Below are positions 15,509 through 24,439 of a stretch of 63,716 bases of DNA, in pieces. Where the stretch lies: contig JASIJX010000335.1 of the NCBI GenBank assembly GCA_030049955.1, positions 1 through 63,716 of the forward strand, read 5' to 3'. The notes beneath the pieces are model-generated. The model saw only the letters and a program-made list of their open reading frames with translations, ran no database searches and was not told the origin of the DNA. Positions within the stretch are counted from its first letter, which is position 1, and each line of letters opens with the position of its first letter. The translations under genes and the position numbers were made by a program. Origin of the DNA: Acidobacteriaceae bacterium (GTDB lineage Bacteria > Acidobacteriota > Terriglobia > Terriglobales > Acidobacteriaceae).

Positions 15509-17653
15509 CTACGTTGCTCTGTACACGCAGAGTACGAGCAAGAGAAACGCGAGAACATAAACCACGTAGGCGTTCAGCTTGCCGTGATGCATGCCCGCAA
15601 GGAAACCGGCGACCCCCCGTACCGCAGCGCCCACAGGTCGCAAGAAAACCCGGTCGACGACATGAGTTTCCTCGCGCTGCCTGTGGATGGCGGTACGGAA
15701 ATGTACCGCAACTGTTTGGCGAGTATCTTCGGTAATATTGGGACGAAAAATGGCATGGAAAACGACCCGCACCGGGTTTGAGAATCCCGTAGCCGTATAG
15801 GTCATCTGCGGCAACAATCGGGGGATTCCCCCAGCCCATAAGGGCCGCCGAGCGGTGTTGCGGCGTCGAGTGAGGAGCGTAACGATAATCCCTGCGAGCG
15901 CAAGCAGGATCACCAGGGCGACAACACTGTACGAGGGAGACATAGCGAACACGACTGGGTTGCGGTCGGAGCCGCGGAGGAGCACGACCAGGCCCCTGCC
16001 GGGAAGAAATCCTTTGCCAGATTGCGCACCCAGATTGTGGAAATCCTGGAGAAAACCCGGCGGAAGCTGACTGTTTTCTGAAGTGGCCGTGAAGAACGGC
16101 GGCACCAGTGATTCGGCAGCCTCCACGCTGATTAGAGGCTGCAAAGCCCGATTCATCGCAGGCATCAGGTAGGTCGGAAGAATGCCCAGCAAGAGACAAA
16201 GAACAGCCAGCAGTCCCATGGACGTGATTGCGCTGCCACTGGCTTCTCTGGCCTTTGCCGCGCCTTCAGAACGCGGCAGGCCAAGAAATGCCATCGCAAA
16301 TACTTTCACAAAACAGGTCACAGCGAGCGCGGCCGTCAAGGCAAGGATGGCGCCGGAAACTGCAAATACCAAACGCAAGGGGATAGAGGAAAGTTCGACG
16401 CCGCGGAGCAGAGTCTGAAGGATAAGCCACTCACTTACGAAGCCATTGAACGGCGGTACGGCAGAGATCGCGAGAGCCCCGACGAGAAATGCGCCTGCGG
16501 TCCAGGGCATAAGCCGCATCAGCCCGCCCAGGCGATCGAGATTGCGCGTACTGGCGTGTTCGTCCACTGAGCCCGCGCCCAGAAACAGAAGGGCCTTATA
16601 AATGGAATGATTGAGCATGTGATAAAAGGCTGCGATCATGGCCATGCCTGAAAACAGCGGCTGACCCGCTGCTGCAAAAATCACACCTGCGCCAAAGCCG
16701 AGAGTCACGATTCCAATATTCTCAATCGAGCTATGAGCAAGAACACTTTTCAAATCTGTTTCTGTCGTCGCATAAAGAATGCCTACAAGAGCCGAGGCGG
16801 CTCCCGTTAAAAGAATCACCAGTCCGGCTGAGATTGTTGTGACAGGCGTGATTTGAAAATCCAAGCGGATGATCCCATAAAGTCCCAGGTTCAGAATCAC
16901 GCCGGAAAGGATCGCAGAGACATTGGCTGGTGCAGCCGGATGCGCTTTTGGGAGCCAAGCATTGACCGGAACAAGGCCTGCCTTTACCCCAAAACCAAAG
17001 AACGTTAGGACAAACACGGTCCAGCGGGCAAAACGACTCAGCATAGCAACGCCGATGCGGAGTTCTGAAAACTGCCAAGATCCACCCTTTGCCGCCAGGA
17101 TGACTAGTGCCACTGTTATGGCGACGAACCCTGCTTCGCTCATCGCCAGCATCAGATAACCTGCATGGCTGGTTTCTCTTCGCCGATGCTCAAAGCTTAC
17201 GAGAAGATAACTGGAAATGGACATCGCTTCCCATGCGAGCAAGAAGCCGAAGACATCGTTCTCGATGAGGGTCCATGCGATCGAGGCGCATAAAACCAGG
17301 TACCATGCATTGAATGCTTCAAGGCTATAGTGACCGACAAAGCGCTTCATATATGTAGCGGAGAATACTGAGCTCGCGAGAATGACAATGGCGGCAATCA
17401 GAAGAAAGAACGCCGACACGCGATCCAGAAGTATCGTCAGCGTACCGACGGAAGGAATCGTCCACAAGGAGTGGTGGAAGTCGCTACCGGAAACGAGAAC
17501 TTTCCCTGCAACATACAGCTCCAAAACTGCAGTGATCGATCCAGCCCAGGCAAGAATAGAGGGAATGCGCTTTTCGGGAACAAGGATTCCCAAGATGATG
17601 CCTGCAGCGCAGACCGCAAAAACCAGACTCAAGATGAGCCCATCAGGATTCAT
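15509..17653 (-). CDS. HyfB/NuoL-like proton-channel subunit, copy 2
   Basis: 714-aa membrane protein of the complex I / hydrogenase-4 antiporter-like family. The core segment has the membrane Glu in LLAWEAMSISSYLLV and the Lys in GFGVKAGLVPVNAWLPKAHP, both needed for proton transfer in NuoL/M. A soluble insertion (~500-580) and a final helix follow. Its C-terminal ~200 residues are nearly the same as those of the upstream copy, for example LVVLLRG, AGGIPRLLP, TGFSNPVRVVF, FRPNI and AVHFRTAIHRQREET. This is a recent-looking tandem duplication or a functional pair. Last gene of the hydrogenase-related operon, 104 bases after copy 1. Probably translocates H+ or Na+. Confidence 0.88.
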   Translation of the reverse strand: MNPDGLILSLVFAVCAAGIILGILVPEKRIPSILAWAGSITAVLELYVAGKVLVSGSDFHHSLWTIPSVGTLTILLDRVSAFFLLIAAIVILASSVFSATYMKRFVGHYSLEAFNAWYLVLCASIAWTLIENDVFGFLLAWEAMSISSYLLVSFEHRRRETSHAGYLMLAMSEAGFVAITVALVILAAKGGSWQFSELRIGVAMLSRFARWTVFVLTFFGFGVKAGLVPVNAWLPKAHPAAPANVSAILSGVILNLGLYGIIRLDFQITPVTTISAGLVILLTGAASALVGILYATTETDLKSVLAHSSIENIGIVTLGFGAGVIFAAAGQPLFSGMAMIAAFYHMLNHSIYKALLFLGAGSVDEHASTRNLDRLGGLMRLMPWTAGAFLVGALAISAVPPFNGFVSEWLILQTLLRGVELSSIPLRLVFAVSGAILALTAALAVTCFVKVFAMAFLGLPRSEGAAKAREASGSAITSMGLLAVLCLLLGILPTYLMPAMNRALQPLISVEAAESLVPPFFTATSENSQLPPGFLQDFHNLGAQSGKGFLPGRGLVVLLRGSDRNPVVFAMSPSYSVVALVILLALAGIIVTLLTRRRNTARRPLWAGGIPRLLPQMTYTATGFSNPVRVVFHAIFRPNITEDTRQTVAVHFRTAIHRQREETHVVDRVFLRPVGAAVRGVAGFLAGMHHGKLNAYVVYVLAFLLLVLCVYRAT

Positions 17654-17757
17654 GACCCCCTCTCAGTTGGGAGCCTCCACCCGAGTTCACATTGCGCATA
17701 CCCAAGCTTGAAACCGCATGAACAACTGAAAAGCGTTGTGGGGGCATTCCGCAGGTT

Positions 17758-19899
17758 TTAACCTCCTCGATAGAAAAAGAGCACCAGCAACAGGAACGCC
17801 AGTACATACGTGACATAGGCGTTCAATCTTCCGTGGTGCATGCCAGCCAGAAAGGCGGCAACTCGCTGGACAGCGGTTCCGACCGGTTTCAGCAGCAGAC
17901 GGTCTATGACAGGGGTCTCTTCACGCTGTCGGTGAATGGCCGTCCGGAAATGCACTGCAACAGTTTGGCGTGTATCTTCAATGATATTTGGTCGAAAAAT
18001 GGCCTGAAAGACGACGCGAACGGGATTGGAGAAGCCTGTTCCTGTGTATGTCAAGAGCGGTAGCAGTCGCGGAATACCTCCTGCCCATACCGGGCGTCGC
18101 GCAAGAGCGCGGCGCCGCGTCAGGCGCCGCAATCCGAACCAGGCGGCAGCGAAAAGCACAACCAAAGCAACAATGCTGTAAGAAGGCGACATCGCGAATA
18201 CGACTGGATTCGTCTCAGCACCGCGGAGAAGCACGACGAGCCCACGGCCAGGGATGAATCCTCGACCTGCCTGCGCGCCCAGGTTGTGAAAGTCTTGGAG
18301 GAATGCGGGAGGAAGCTGCGCATTGGCGGGAGTTGCCGTAAAAAATGGCTGTACCAGAGCGGTCGTGATGCTTGCGCCGGCCAGGGGCTCAACCCCTTGA
18401 TTGAGTATGGGAAGGACATACGTTGGAAGAATTCCGAGGAGGAGGCAAACGACGGCAAGGAACCCCATCGGGAATCTGCTGGCCTCTTTCGCCTCGGCCC
18501 GCAGTTTCCATTCGCCTCTCCGGAGTCCGAGGAAATTCATGGCGTATGCCTTGACAAAGCAGGTTACGGCCAGTGCCGCTGTCAGCGCGAGCGCGGCGCC
18601 GCAAAGAGCAAAAACAATTCTTACCGAGGTGGACGCGAGGACTGCGCTGCGTAGCAACGCCTGCAAGGCCATCCATTCACTCACAAATCCGTTAAATGGA
18701 GGAACCGCAGAGATCGCCAGGCAGCCTACAAGAAAGATCGCCGATAAGCTCGGCAGAAACTTGGCTAAGCCGCCGAGCTGGTCCATTTCTCGCGTACCTG
18801 TTGCAGCTTCAACATGTCCCGCCCCTTCGAAAAGGAGCGTCTTGTAGATCGAATGGTTCACCATGTGATAAAGCGCCGCGGACATCGCGAGCGCTGCGGC
18901 GACTGCCTGGCCGAGGGCTCGAAAAACAAGAAAGGCGCCTAGTGCAGCGGTGATAATGCCTGCGTTCTCGATGGAGCTGTGAGCGAGCATCGTCTTCATA
19001 TCACCGTCTGTTGTTGCATAGAGAATTCCGACCAGCGCGGTGACGCTGCCGGTGATTAGCACGACTAGACCCGTTCCGTATCCTGCATGTATCAGGTCCG
19101 TGTTGAGCCGCAAAACTCCGTAAAATCCAAGGTTGAGTGTTACGCCTGCGAAGACTGGCACGAAAACTGGTGGAGCGGCGGTATAGGATCGGGGAAGCCA
19201 GAAATTGACCGGAACCAAGCCGGCCTTGACTCCGAAGCCGAAAAATCCCAGCAGGAATGGCAGCCAGATGACTTGAGGTGAGAGCGTCACACTTGCTACG
19301 CGGAGAGCCGCAAACGAAAAGCCTGTTGCAGAACGGGCAAGAAGCAGAAAAGCTACCGCGACCGCGAGAAAGCCTGCTTCGCTCATCGCCAGCATGATGT
19401 AACCGGCGGATTTGTCCGGCTGTCTGCGTGGACTGTAGTTGATCAGTAGAAAGCACAGGATGGACATGCATTCCCAGCTGATCAGGAAGAATAGGGTATC
19501 GCCGGCGACTAGAATCAAGACCACCGAAGCCATGAGCGCGAAGTAGAGGATCGAGTAGTGCAGGTGGGAATGCACCTCGTCCACATAGCTCTTGAGGAAG
19601 CTTCCTGCGAATAAGGAAGTGGAAAAGTAGACGACTCCGGAGACGAGAAGAAAGATAGACGAGAGCGAGTCGATTCGAATCGTGAAGCGGCCAAACCCAT
19701 CCAGCATCCAGAGTGCAGACTCGAAGATCTGGCCGGTCATCAGCACGGTTGCTGATGTCAGGACCATGAGGATTGCGGAGAGAGTGCCCACGATCGCTAG
19801 CACTGAGGGGACTCGATTGCGGCCAAATAAAACCGAACAGAACACTCCTGCCGCGCAAACGATGAAGATCGCAATCAGCCAGGAACCAGTGATGGCCAT
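17758..19899 (-). CDS. HyfB/NuoL-like proton-channel subunit, copy 1
   Basis: 713-aa antiporter-like subunit, same architecture as the downstream copy. Membrane Glu in LISWECMSILCFLLI and Lys in GFGVKAGLVPVNFWLPRSY are kept. The usual His-x-x-AAPA-like segment after the Lys helix reads SYTAAPPVFVPVFAGV, so the His present in the other copy is lost. C-terminal third strongly conserved with copy 2. Starts 3 bases after the small-subunit gene. The two proteins may be two adjacent pump modules, as NuoL/NuoM are in complex I. Confidence 0.88.
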   Translation of the reverse strand: MAITGSWLIAIFIVCAAGVFCSVLFGRNRVPSVLAIVGTLSAILMVLTSATVLMTGQIFESALWMLDGFGRFTIRIDSLSSIFLLVSGVVYFSTSLFAGSFLKSYVDEVHSHLHYSILYFALMASVVLILVAGDTLFFLISWECMSILCFLLINYSPRRQPDKSAGYIMLAMSEAGFLAVAVAFLLLARSATGFSFAALRVASVTLSPQVIWLPFLLGFFGFGVKAGLVPVNFWLPRSYTAAPPVFVPVFAGVTLNLGFYGVLRLNTDLIHAGYGTGLVVLITGSVTALVGILYATTDGDMKTMLAHSSIENAGIITAALGAFLVFRALGQAVAAALAMSAALYHMVNHSIYKTLLFEGAGHVEAATGTREMDQLGGLAKFLPSLSAIFLVGCLAISAVPPFNGFVSEWMALQALLRSAVLASTSVRIVFALCGAALALTAALAVTCFVKAYAMNFLGLRRGEWKLRAEAKEASRFPMGFLAVVCLLLGILPTYVLPILNQGVEPLAGASITTALVQPFFTATPANAQLPPAFLQDFHNLGAQAGRGFIPGRGLVVLLRGAETNPVVFAMSPSYSIVALVVLFAAAWFGLRRLTRRRALARRPVWAGGIPRLLPLLTYTGTGFSNPVRVVFQAIFRPNIIEDTRQTVAVHFRTAIHRQREETPVIDRLLLKPVGTAVQRVAAFLAGMHHGRLNAYVTYVLAFLLLVLFFYRGG

Positions 19900-19902
19900 G
19901 GA

Positions 19903-20658
19903 TCAGGGTCTCCCTTCGGAGATTGGTTCAGGGTTCTTTAACGATTTCCTGCCCGCAACGACTAGGAGCCCATGCAGTATTGCCAGAGGCGGGGGAGGGT
20001 TCCCTGGAACTTCAAAATCGACCGGCAAGACTGAACCAACTCCGCAGGCACACATAAAGCTCTTGCCAAACACTCCGCCTGAGATGGCGCAGCTACCAAC
20101 GGCCATCATTTTCCTTGAAGTCGGCATGGCCTCCCAGGTTTTGAGCAACGGTCCGCGCATATTTTCACTCACAGGTCCCACCACCAGCAGAACATCCGCC
20201 GTGCGCGGCGTAGCTGTCAAAAAGAACCCCAGCTGATGAAGGTTGTACAGAGGATTGTTGAGCTGTTTTACCTCATGTAAGCAGGCGCCGCAATCTCCGG
20301 CATCAACGACCATGATGTGCATCGACCTTGCAAAGGCCGATGGTAGGGGAAGCGACTCTGCGTGATCTGCGGGCCGCCGAGTCCATTCGTATCCTGATTC
20401 CCAATTCATGGGCGACTTGAGGGAGTGCAGACAGTGTTGGCAATGTACGCACTTGCCAAGGTTTACGTAGGTTGATTTTCCGTGCGCAGCAATTGCATTG
20501 GTTGGACAGATTTCCGCGGCGAGTTGAGCGTCTTCCACCGTCGAGAAATCCGTGTTTACCGGACGTCCCGGAGAAACTCCGGGCGCGCCCTCTGCATGCC
20601 CAGGATAGCGAGTCGATTGAATGCCTTTGCGTAATCCGTGCCAAAACCAGAAGCTCAT
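19903..20658 (-). CDS. Ferredoxin-HycG/NuoB-like small subunit, fourth Cys replaced
   Basis: 251 aa. The N-terminal part (~20-85) has C51-Pro (ICPTNAI) and C70xxC73xxC76. Together these supply one complete [4Fe-4S] set in the crosswise fashion of 2[4Fe-4S] ferredoxins, while the other cluster is missing. The C-terminal part (~110-235) is like HycG/NuoB: C123xxC126, then C190 in VGSCAISGG. The expected fourth ligand in VPGCPP is Asn220 (VPGNPPPP). An extra pair C203/C205 (MCACG) lies nearby and might substitute. So the electron path to the large subunit is altered or broken. Encoded between the large subunit and the channel subunits. Confidence 0.88.
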   Translation of the reverse strand: MSFWFWHGLRKGIQSTRYPGHAEGAPGVSPGRPVNTDFSTVEDAQLAAEICPTNAIAAHGKSTYVNLGKCVHCQHCLHSLKSPMNWESGYEWTRRPADHAESLPLPSAFARSMHIMVVDAGDCGACLHEVKQLNNPLYNLHQLGFFLTATPRTADVLLVVGPVSENMRGPLLKTWEAMPTSRKMMAVGSCAISGGVFGKSFMCACGVGSVLPVDFEVPGNPPPPLAILHGLLVVAGRKSLKNPEPISEGRP

Positions 20659-20670
20659 CCCGACCCACCT

Positions 20671-22296
20671 CTACCGATCACATTCAGTTGCAGAGAGCCC
20701 GAAAGTTGCAAGAATGATCGGGAAATCCTGAAACGCGAAATTCTCTGCCGCAACATGAAAGCCCAGCCAATTGTTGAAGGATGGTGTAATCGCGCGATAT
20801 CGTTCGACCAGACCATTTTGATTTACCCGCAGCCAGTGAAGAGCGGCTCCTCTTGGGGCCTCTGCCCATCCAAGCGCCGCGTCTGCGTGATCCAGCTTGC
20901 AAGAAACCCGAACTGGGCCTTCCTCTAAAGCGCCGGCAACCTGATGAATAAGTTTTGCTGACTGTGTCGCTTCCGCAAAAAGCACGCGCAGCCTGGCGTA
21001 GCCATCGCCTTCCGCCTCAAAGGGAACCTCAAATGCAAATCGTTCGTAACCTGAATAAGGACATGCTCTTCGTAGATCGCAGGGCTGCGCAGAAGCACGG
21101 CCAATTGGACCTACGAGATTCAGATCCCTAGCACTCTCTCCAGTAACGACTCCAACATCCTCTAGACGGTCAAGAAAGCTACTGCTCAGGCGAAGGCGCT
21201 TTTCCAGAACGCGAAGGTCGCTTTCGGCCTTATCGACTGCGAGAAGCAACACCTTACATTGCTCCGATCCGAAATCACGATTGAGCCCACCTGGAGTATT
21301 CAGCCCGAAGAGGTACCGGTGGTCGGCAAATACGCAGGAGGCTCGCAATAGATTCTCTTCGATGATCGAGGCTTGCGCGGCAGGGACGGCTAGCGCGGTG
21401 GACTCACAAATCGCCGCAATCGCACCGGCATGGTGCCTCAGTCTTTCAAGTTCCGCGAGCAGCACCCGGAGAGCCGCGGCGCGTGGCGGCACCTCGACCG
21501 CCGCGATTTTCTCGGCAGCTAGACAGAAGGCGAGCGAATGGGCAAATGCAGATGTCGCAGCAAATCGCTCGGCAATAAGGAGAACATCCGCAACGGTACG
21601 GCCCTCGGCAATCTTTTCGATAGCCCTGTAGTTGTAGAAGAGCCGCGGCACAGCTCGAATCACATCTTCACCGACTGTCTCCAGGAGAAAGTGCAGGGAT
21701 TCCCCAATTCCACCCTCGTATACCGGACCAATCGGCATCGCAAACGAACCCGGATCACCGACAACGAGCAGGGGCTGCCACTCAAGGTCAACCTTCCGCT
21801 CGAGTTGTGGGTGGCCGGCAAAGAAGCCCTTTCGCATCGGATCGATGCCCTCATGCCAGATCTGATCGTGCAGCACAAAATCACCAAGCCGGGGGTGGTT
21901 CTCGAACTGAATGCCGAACAGGTCTTCCACTTCGCGTTCATGCCAATCGGCCGCGTGCACGTCGGCTACGATACTCGGCAGGGTTGTCGTCTGGATTGGC
22001 AGCGAGAGTCTTACGTCGATCCAACCAGACCCCGGTAAGAGGAAGCTGTAGTGGATTTGCCATTGGCCGGGTTCTTCTTCCGCTGTGATTCCGCCAAACA
22101 GACACCCGCTTTCCCAGAACAGAAATCGGCACACTGCGGGCAGCACGGCTGCCTGAGCGGTAATCAAGGTAAGGACAAAGCCACCGTTTGCTGGCGCCGT
22201 AGTGACTTGGCTTCCGAAATGCTGTTCGAGGGCAACAGTCAGATCAAGCAGGCCTGCTACATTACCTCCAGTAATCGGCGAGGAATAGGTCGTCAT
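20671..22296 (-). CDS. Hydrogenase-related large subunit (NuoCD/HycE-like) lacking Ni-Fe cysteines
   Basis: 541 aa: NuoC-like domain (~20-170, with HEREVEDLFGIQFENHPRLG), then a NuoD/HycE-like domain (GPVYEGGIGESLHF, NYRAIEKIAEG, FAHSLAFC, NLVGPIGRA). In [NiFe] hydrogenases of this group, the region before FAHS reads ERVCGIC; here it is ERFAATS (residues 243-249). The C-terminal DPCxxC is replaced by FGLSATEC (532-539). Both CxxC pairs are thus lost, so no Ni-Fe site is expected. This is the hallmark of energy-converting-hydrogenase-related (Ehr) complexes. What the complex oxidises or reduces, if anything, is unknown; it might be a quinone- or ion-linked module. Confidence 0.9.
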   Translation of the reverse strand: MTTYSSPITGGNVAGLLDLTVALEQHFGSQVTTAPANGGFVLTLITAQAAVLPAVCRFLFWESGCLFGGITAEEEPGQWQIHYSFLLPGSGWIDVRLSLPIQTTTLPSIVADVHAADWHEREVEDLFGIQFENHPRLGDFVLHDQIWHEGIDPMRKGFFAGHPQLERKVDLEWQPLLVVGDPGSFAMPIGPVYEGGIGESLHFLLETVGEDVIRAVPRLFYNYRAIEKIAEGRTVADVLLIAERFAATSAFAHSLAFCLAAEKIAAVEVPPRAAALRVLLAELERLRHHAGAIAAICESTALAVPAAQASIIEENLLRASCVFADHRYLFGLNTPGGLNRDFGSEQCKVLLLAVDKAESDLRVLEKRLRLSSSFLDRLEDVGVVTGESARDLNLVGPIGRASAQPCDLRRACPYSGYERFAFEVPFEAEGDGYARLRVLFAEATQSAKLIHQVAGALEEGPVRVSCKLDHADAALGWAEAPRGAALHWLRVNQNGLVERYRAITPSFNNWLGFHVAAENFAFQDFPIILATFGLSATECDR

Positions 22297-22297
22297 C

Positions 22298-23743
22298 TCA
22301 ATGTCCCCCCAATTGCTGCGCCGCGAGCATCATCAATGAGTGGACGGGTCCGGGGATGTAAACGCCGAGAACCACAACAGGCAGTGCGGCGATGAGTATT
22401 GCAACTTGGCAGCTTTGAGGTACGACGGTCGAGGCTGCTGCTGGTTCAGGATTACCGAATAGCATCCGATTAACTTGCAGGAAGATCGCAATAAACGCGA
22501 TGACAATCAGGATGGCAAGAATGATGACCGCAGCATTGTGGCCCGATCTGAGGCCGGCGGATAAGATAGAAAACTCACTTAGGAAAATGGGGAATGGGGG
22601 TGCGCCGGCGATGGCCAAAGAGCAGAGCAAAAGCGCGCTACCCGCAAATGGAGAAAGCCTAAATAGCCCACGCACTTCCTTAATCTGTCTCGTCCCAAGA
22701 GCAACTAGAACGACGCCCGCCGTATAAAAGCAGAGGGATTTTGTGATCGAGTGATTCAATAACTGAGCAACGGCTCCCGAAGCTCCTCCGCGGGTCGCAA
22801 AACCGGCCGCAGTAAGGATGATTCCCATATGTTCCACTGTGGAGTAAGCGAACATGCGCTTGTAATCACGGACTTGTAGAAGCAGGAAGGCCGCGATTCC
22901 CACGGATACGAGCCCAATGAACACCATCCAATTTCCAATTCGCACTTCGGTGGACGCGAGAACGATTGAGAGAAGTCGCAGAATTGCATATAAAGGAACA
23001 GTGGTTTTAATTCCAGAAAGCACCGCGCAAATTGGCGTGGGAGCTTGACTGTGAGCATCGGGTAACCAGGTATGCATTGGAGCAAGCCCGGCTTTTGCAC
23101 CGAATCCCACGAATACTAGCAAGAATGAAAACTTGAGCAAATTCGGGGGCATTGTTGCTGCCAAAGCATAAAGTCCCTGCCACGTCTCCGGCGTTCTACC
23201 GCCGGCCATGTGGTACGCCCAGTAGAGCGTGAAAAACCCCAACAAGGAGATCGGCGCGCCCATAAGTGTCAGAATGGCGTACTTCCACGCCGCCTCCAGA
23301 GCCGTTGGAGTGCTCTCAAATCCAACCAACAGGATCGCGAACAGCGTGATTAACTCGACCCCGACCCAAACGAGATTAGGACTCGTAAATGCGGGCACGA
23401 CTATCAGGGCAAACGTCAACAGGTTGTAATTGCAATAGAACCACCAGAGGCGGTCCGATTGCTGGCTGACATGATGCATGTACCCGCCTGCAAAGAGTGC
23501 GGCAAGCGTACAGACGAAGCTAACCAGCAAAATTACAAGCGCGCTTAGTCCGTCGGCCTCAAACCAACCGGGAATTCCGACGGTGTTTCCGGCCGCGAGA
23601 ATGTGGGCTGCGGTGACGATCGCCGCGGCGAAGCTCCCCGCCAAACACAGGACCGTGACGATCCAGGCGAAGACGCGGAAAGGTTTTATCCAACAAAGAA
23701 GCGCTGCCAGAGGCGGAAGAGATATTGAAATCATCAGCGCCAT
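22298..23743 (-). CDS. HyfF-like antiporter subunit
   Basis: 481-aa membrane protein, about 13-14 helices, resembling hydrogenase-4 subunit HyfF / NuoN-M. Conserved Glu in LVWVGVELITLFAILLVG and Lys in GFGAKAGLAPMHTWLPDAHS, followed by QAPTPICAVLSGI and the second-half Lys region YSTVEHMGIIL and LNHSITKSLCFY. Third channel-type subunit of the complex. Its start overlaps the end of the HyfE-like gene by 10 bases; its stop is 1 base before the large-subunit start. Confidence 0.9.
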   Translation of the reverse strand: MALMISISLPPLAALLCWIKPFRVFAWIVTVLCLAGSFAAAIVTAAHILAAGNTVGIPGWFEADGLSALVILLVSFVCTLAALFAGGYMHHVSQQSDRLWWFYCNYNLLTFALIVVPAFTSPNLVWVGVELITLFAILLVGFESTPTALEAAWKYAILTLMGAPISLLGFFTLYWAYHMAGGRTPETWQGLYALAATMPPNLLKFSFLLVFVGFGAKAGLAPMHTWLPDAHSQAPTPICAVLSGIKTTVPLYAILRLLSIVLASTEVRIGNWMVFIGLVSVGIAAFLLLQVRDYKRMFAYSTVEHMGIILTAAGFATRGGASGAVAQLLNHSITKSLCFYTAGVVLVALGTRQIKEVRGLFRLSPFAGSALLLCSLAIAGAPPFPIFLSEFSILSAGLRSGHNAAVIILAILIVIAFIAIFLQVNRMLFGNPEPAAASTVVPQSCQVAILIAALPVVVLGVYIPGPVHSLMMLAAQQLGGH

Positions 23744-24426
23744 AACTGAGGTTCCTCCCTCAATTCGCTCATCGCCGCCGCTTCGGTGGTGCCGGTCGCC
23801 CTGGTAATGTCACGTGTGAGAATTCCGATGACCACGGCAATCAGGATCACGTCGATTGCGATGGCCAGCTCAGCGATGAGGGGAAGCTCGGGTGCAATCG
23901 CCACACCGGCAAAGAATGCACCATTTTCCATCGCTAAGATCCCCACCATCTGTGGAATCGCTTCGCGCCGCGCAATCAACGAGTAAGCGCCGATCAGAAT
24001 GCCAGCGAGCCCGATTGGGAGATTGACATGAACGACAGGGTCGATCGATTCGCTGAGCAACGGACCGACCAGAAACTCTGCAGCAATCGCGAGAAGGAGC
24101 GCCAGTAGAAGTGATGAAGGTATGTTAATCACTTGGTCGATTTCGCGCCGCTCATAGAGATCGCCGGGGAGCGTCCGCTTGAGAACCCAAGGAATCGCAA
24201 TGACCTTTGCGCCGATGGTGATAACGCCGAGAGCCATAAGGTGAATCGAGCCGCGATCGAACCCGATCAAGAATGCAGAGGCAGCCAGAAAAGCAGACTG
24301 GACGATGAAAAAGCGCAGCACCCCTTGTACCTGGCGTGTTGCCACCATTCCGAACGCCGTCAACAGAATGAATCCCGCGGCCAGCGCGTTGAGTCCTTCA
24401 ATCAGCTGTGTCTGAGCACTTGCCAC
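23734..24426 (-). CDS. HyfE-like membrane subunit (NuoK-related)
   Basis: 230 aa with about seven hydrophobic segments. The C-terminal half contains the NuoK-like core, including the acidic residue in VGILAMENGAFFAGV and the following LAIAIDVILIAVVIG helix. Matches HyfE in length (E. coli HyfE is ~216 aa) and in position between the HyfC-like and HyfF-like genes. The middle has an extended loop (LKRTLPGDLYERREIDQV). Cotranscribed, 13 bases after the HyfC-like gene. Confidence 0.87.
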   Translation of the reverse strand: MASAQTQLIEGLNALAAGFILLTAFGMVATRQVQGVLRFFIVQSAFLAASAFLIGFDRGSIHLMALGVITIGAKVIAIPWVLKRTLPGDLYERREIDQVINIPSSLLLALLLAIAAEFLVGPLLSESIDPVVHVNLPIGLAGILIGAYSLIARREAIPQMVGILAMENGAFFAGVAIAPELPLIAELAIAIDVILIAVVIGILTRDITRATGTTEAAAMSELREEPQLWR

Positions 24427-24439
24427 GCGGAGTCCTTTT

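Noticed and set aside
20671..22296. Calling the operon a formate hydrogenlyase or [NiFe] hydrogenase
   Set aside because: Both CxxC ligand pairs are absent from the large subunit, the small subunit lacks its fourth cysteine, and no formate dehydrogenase or maturation genes are present.
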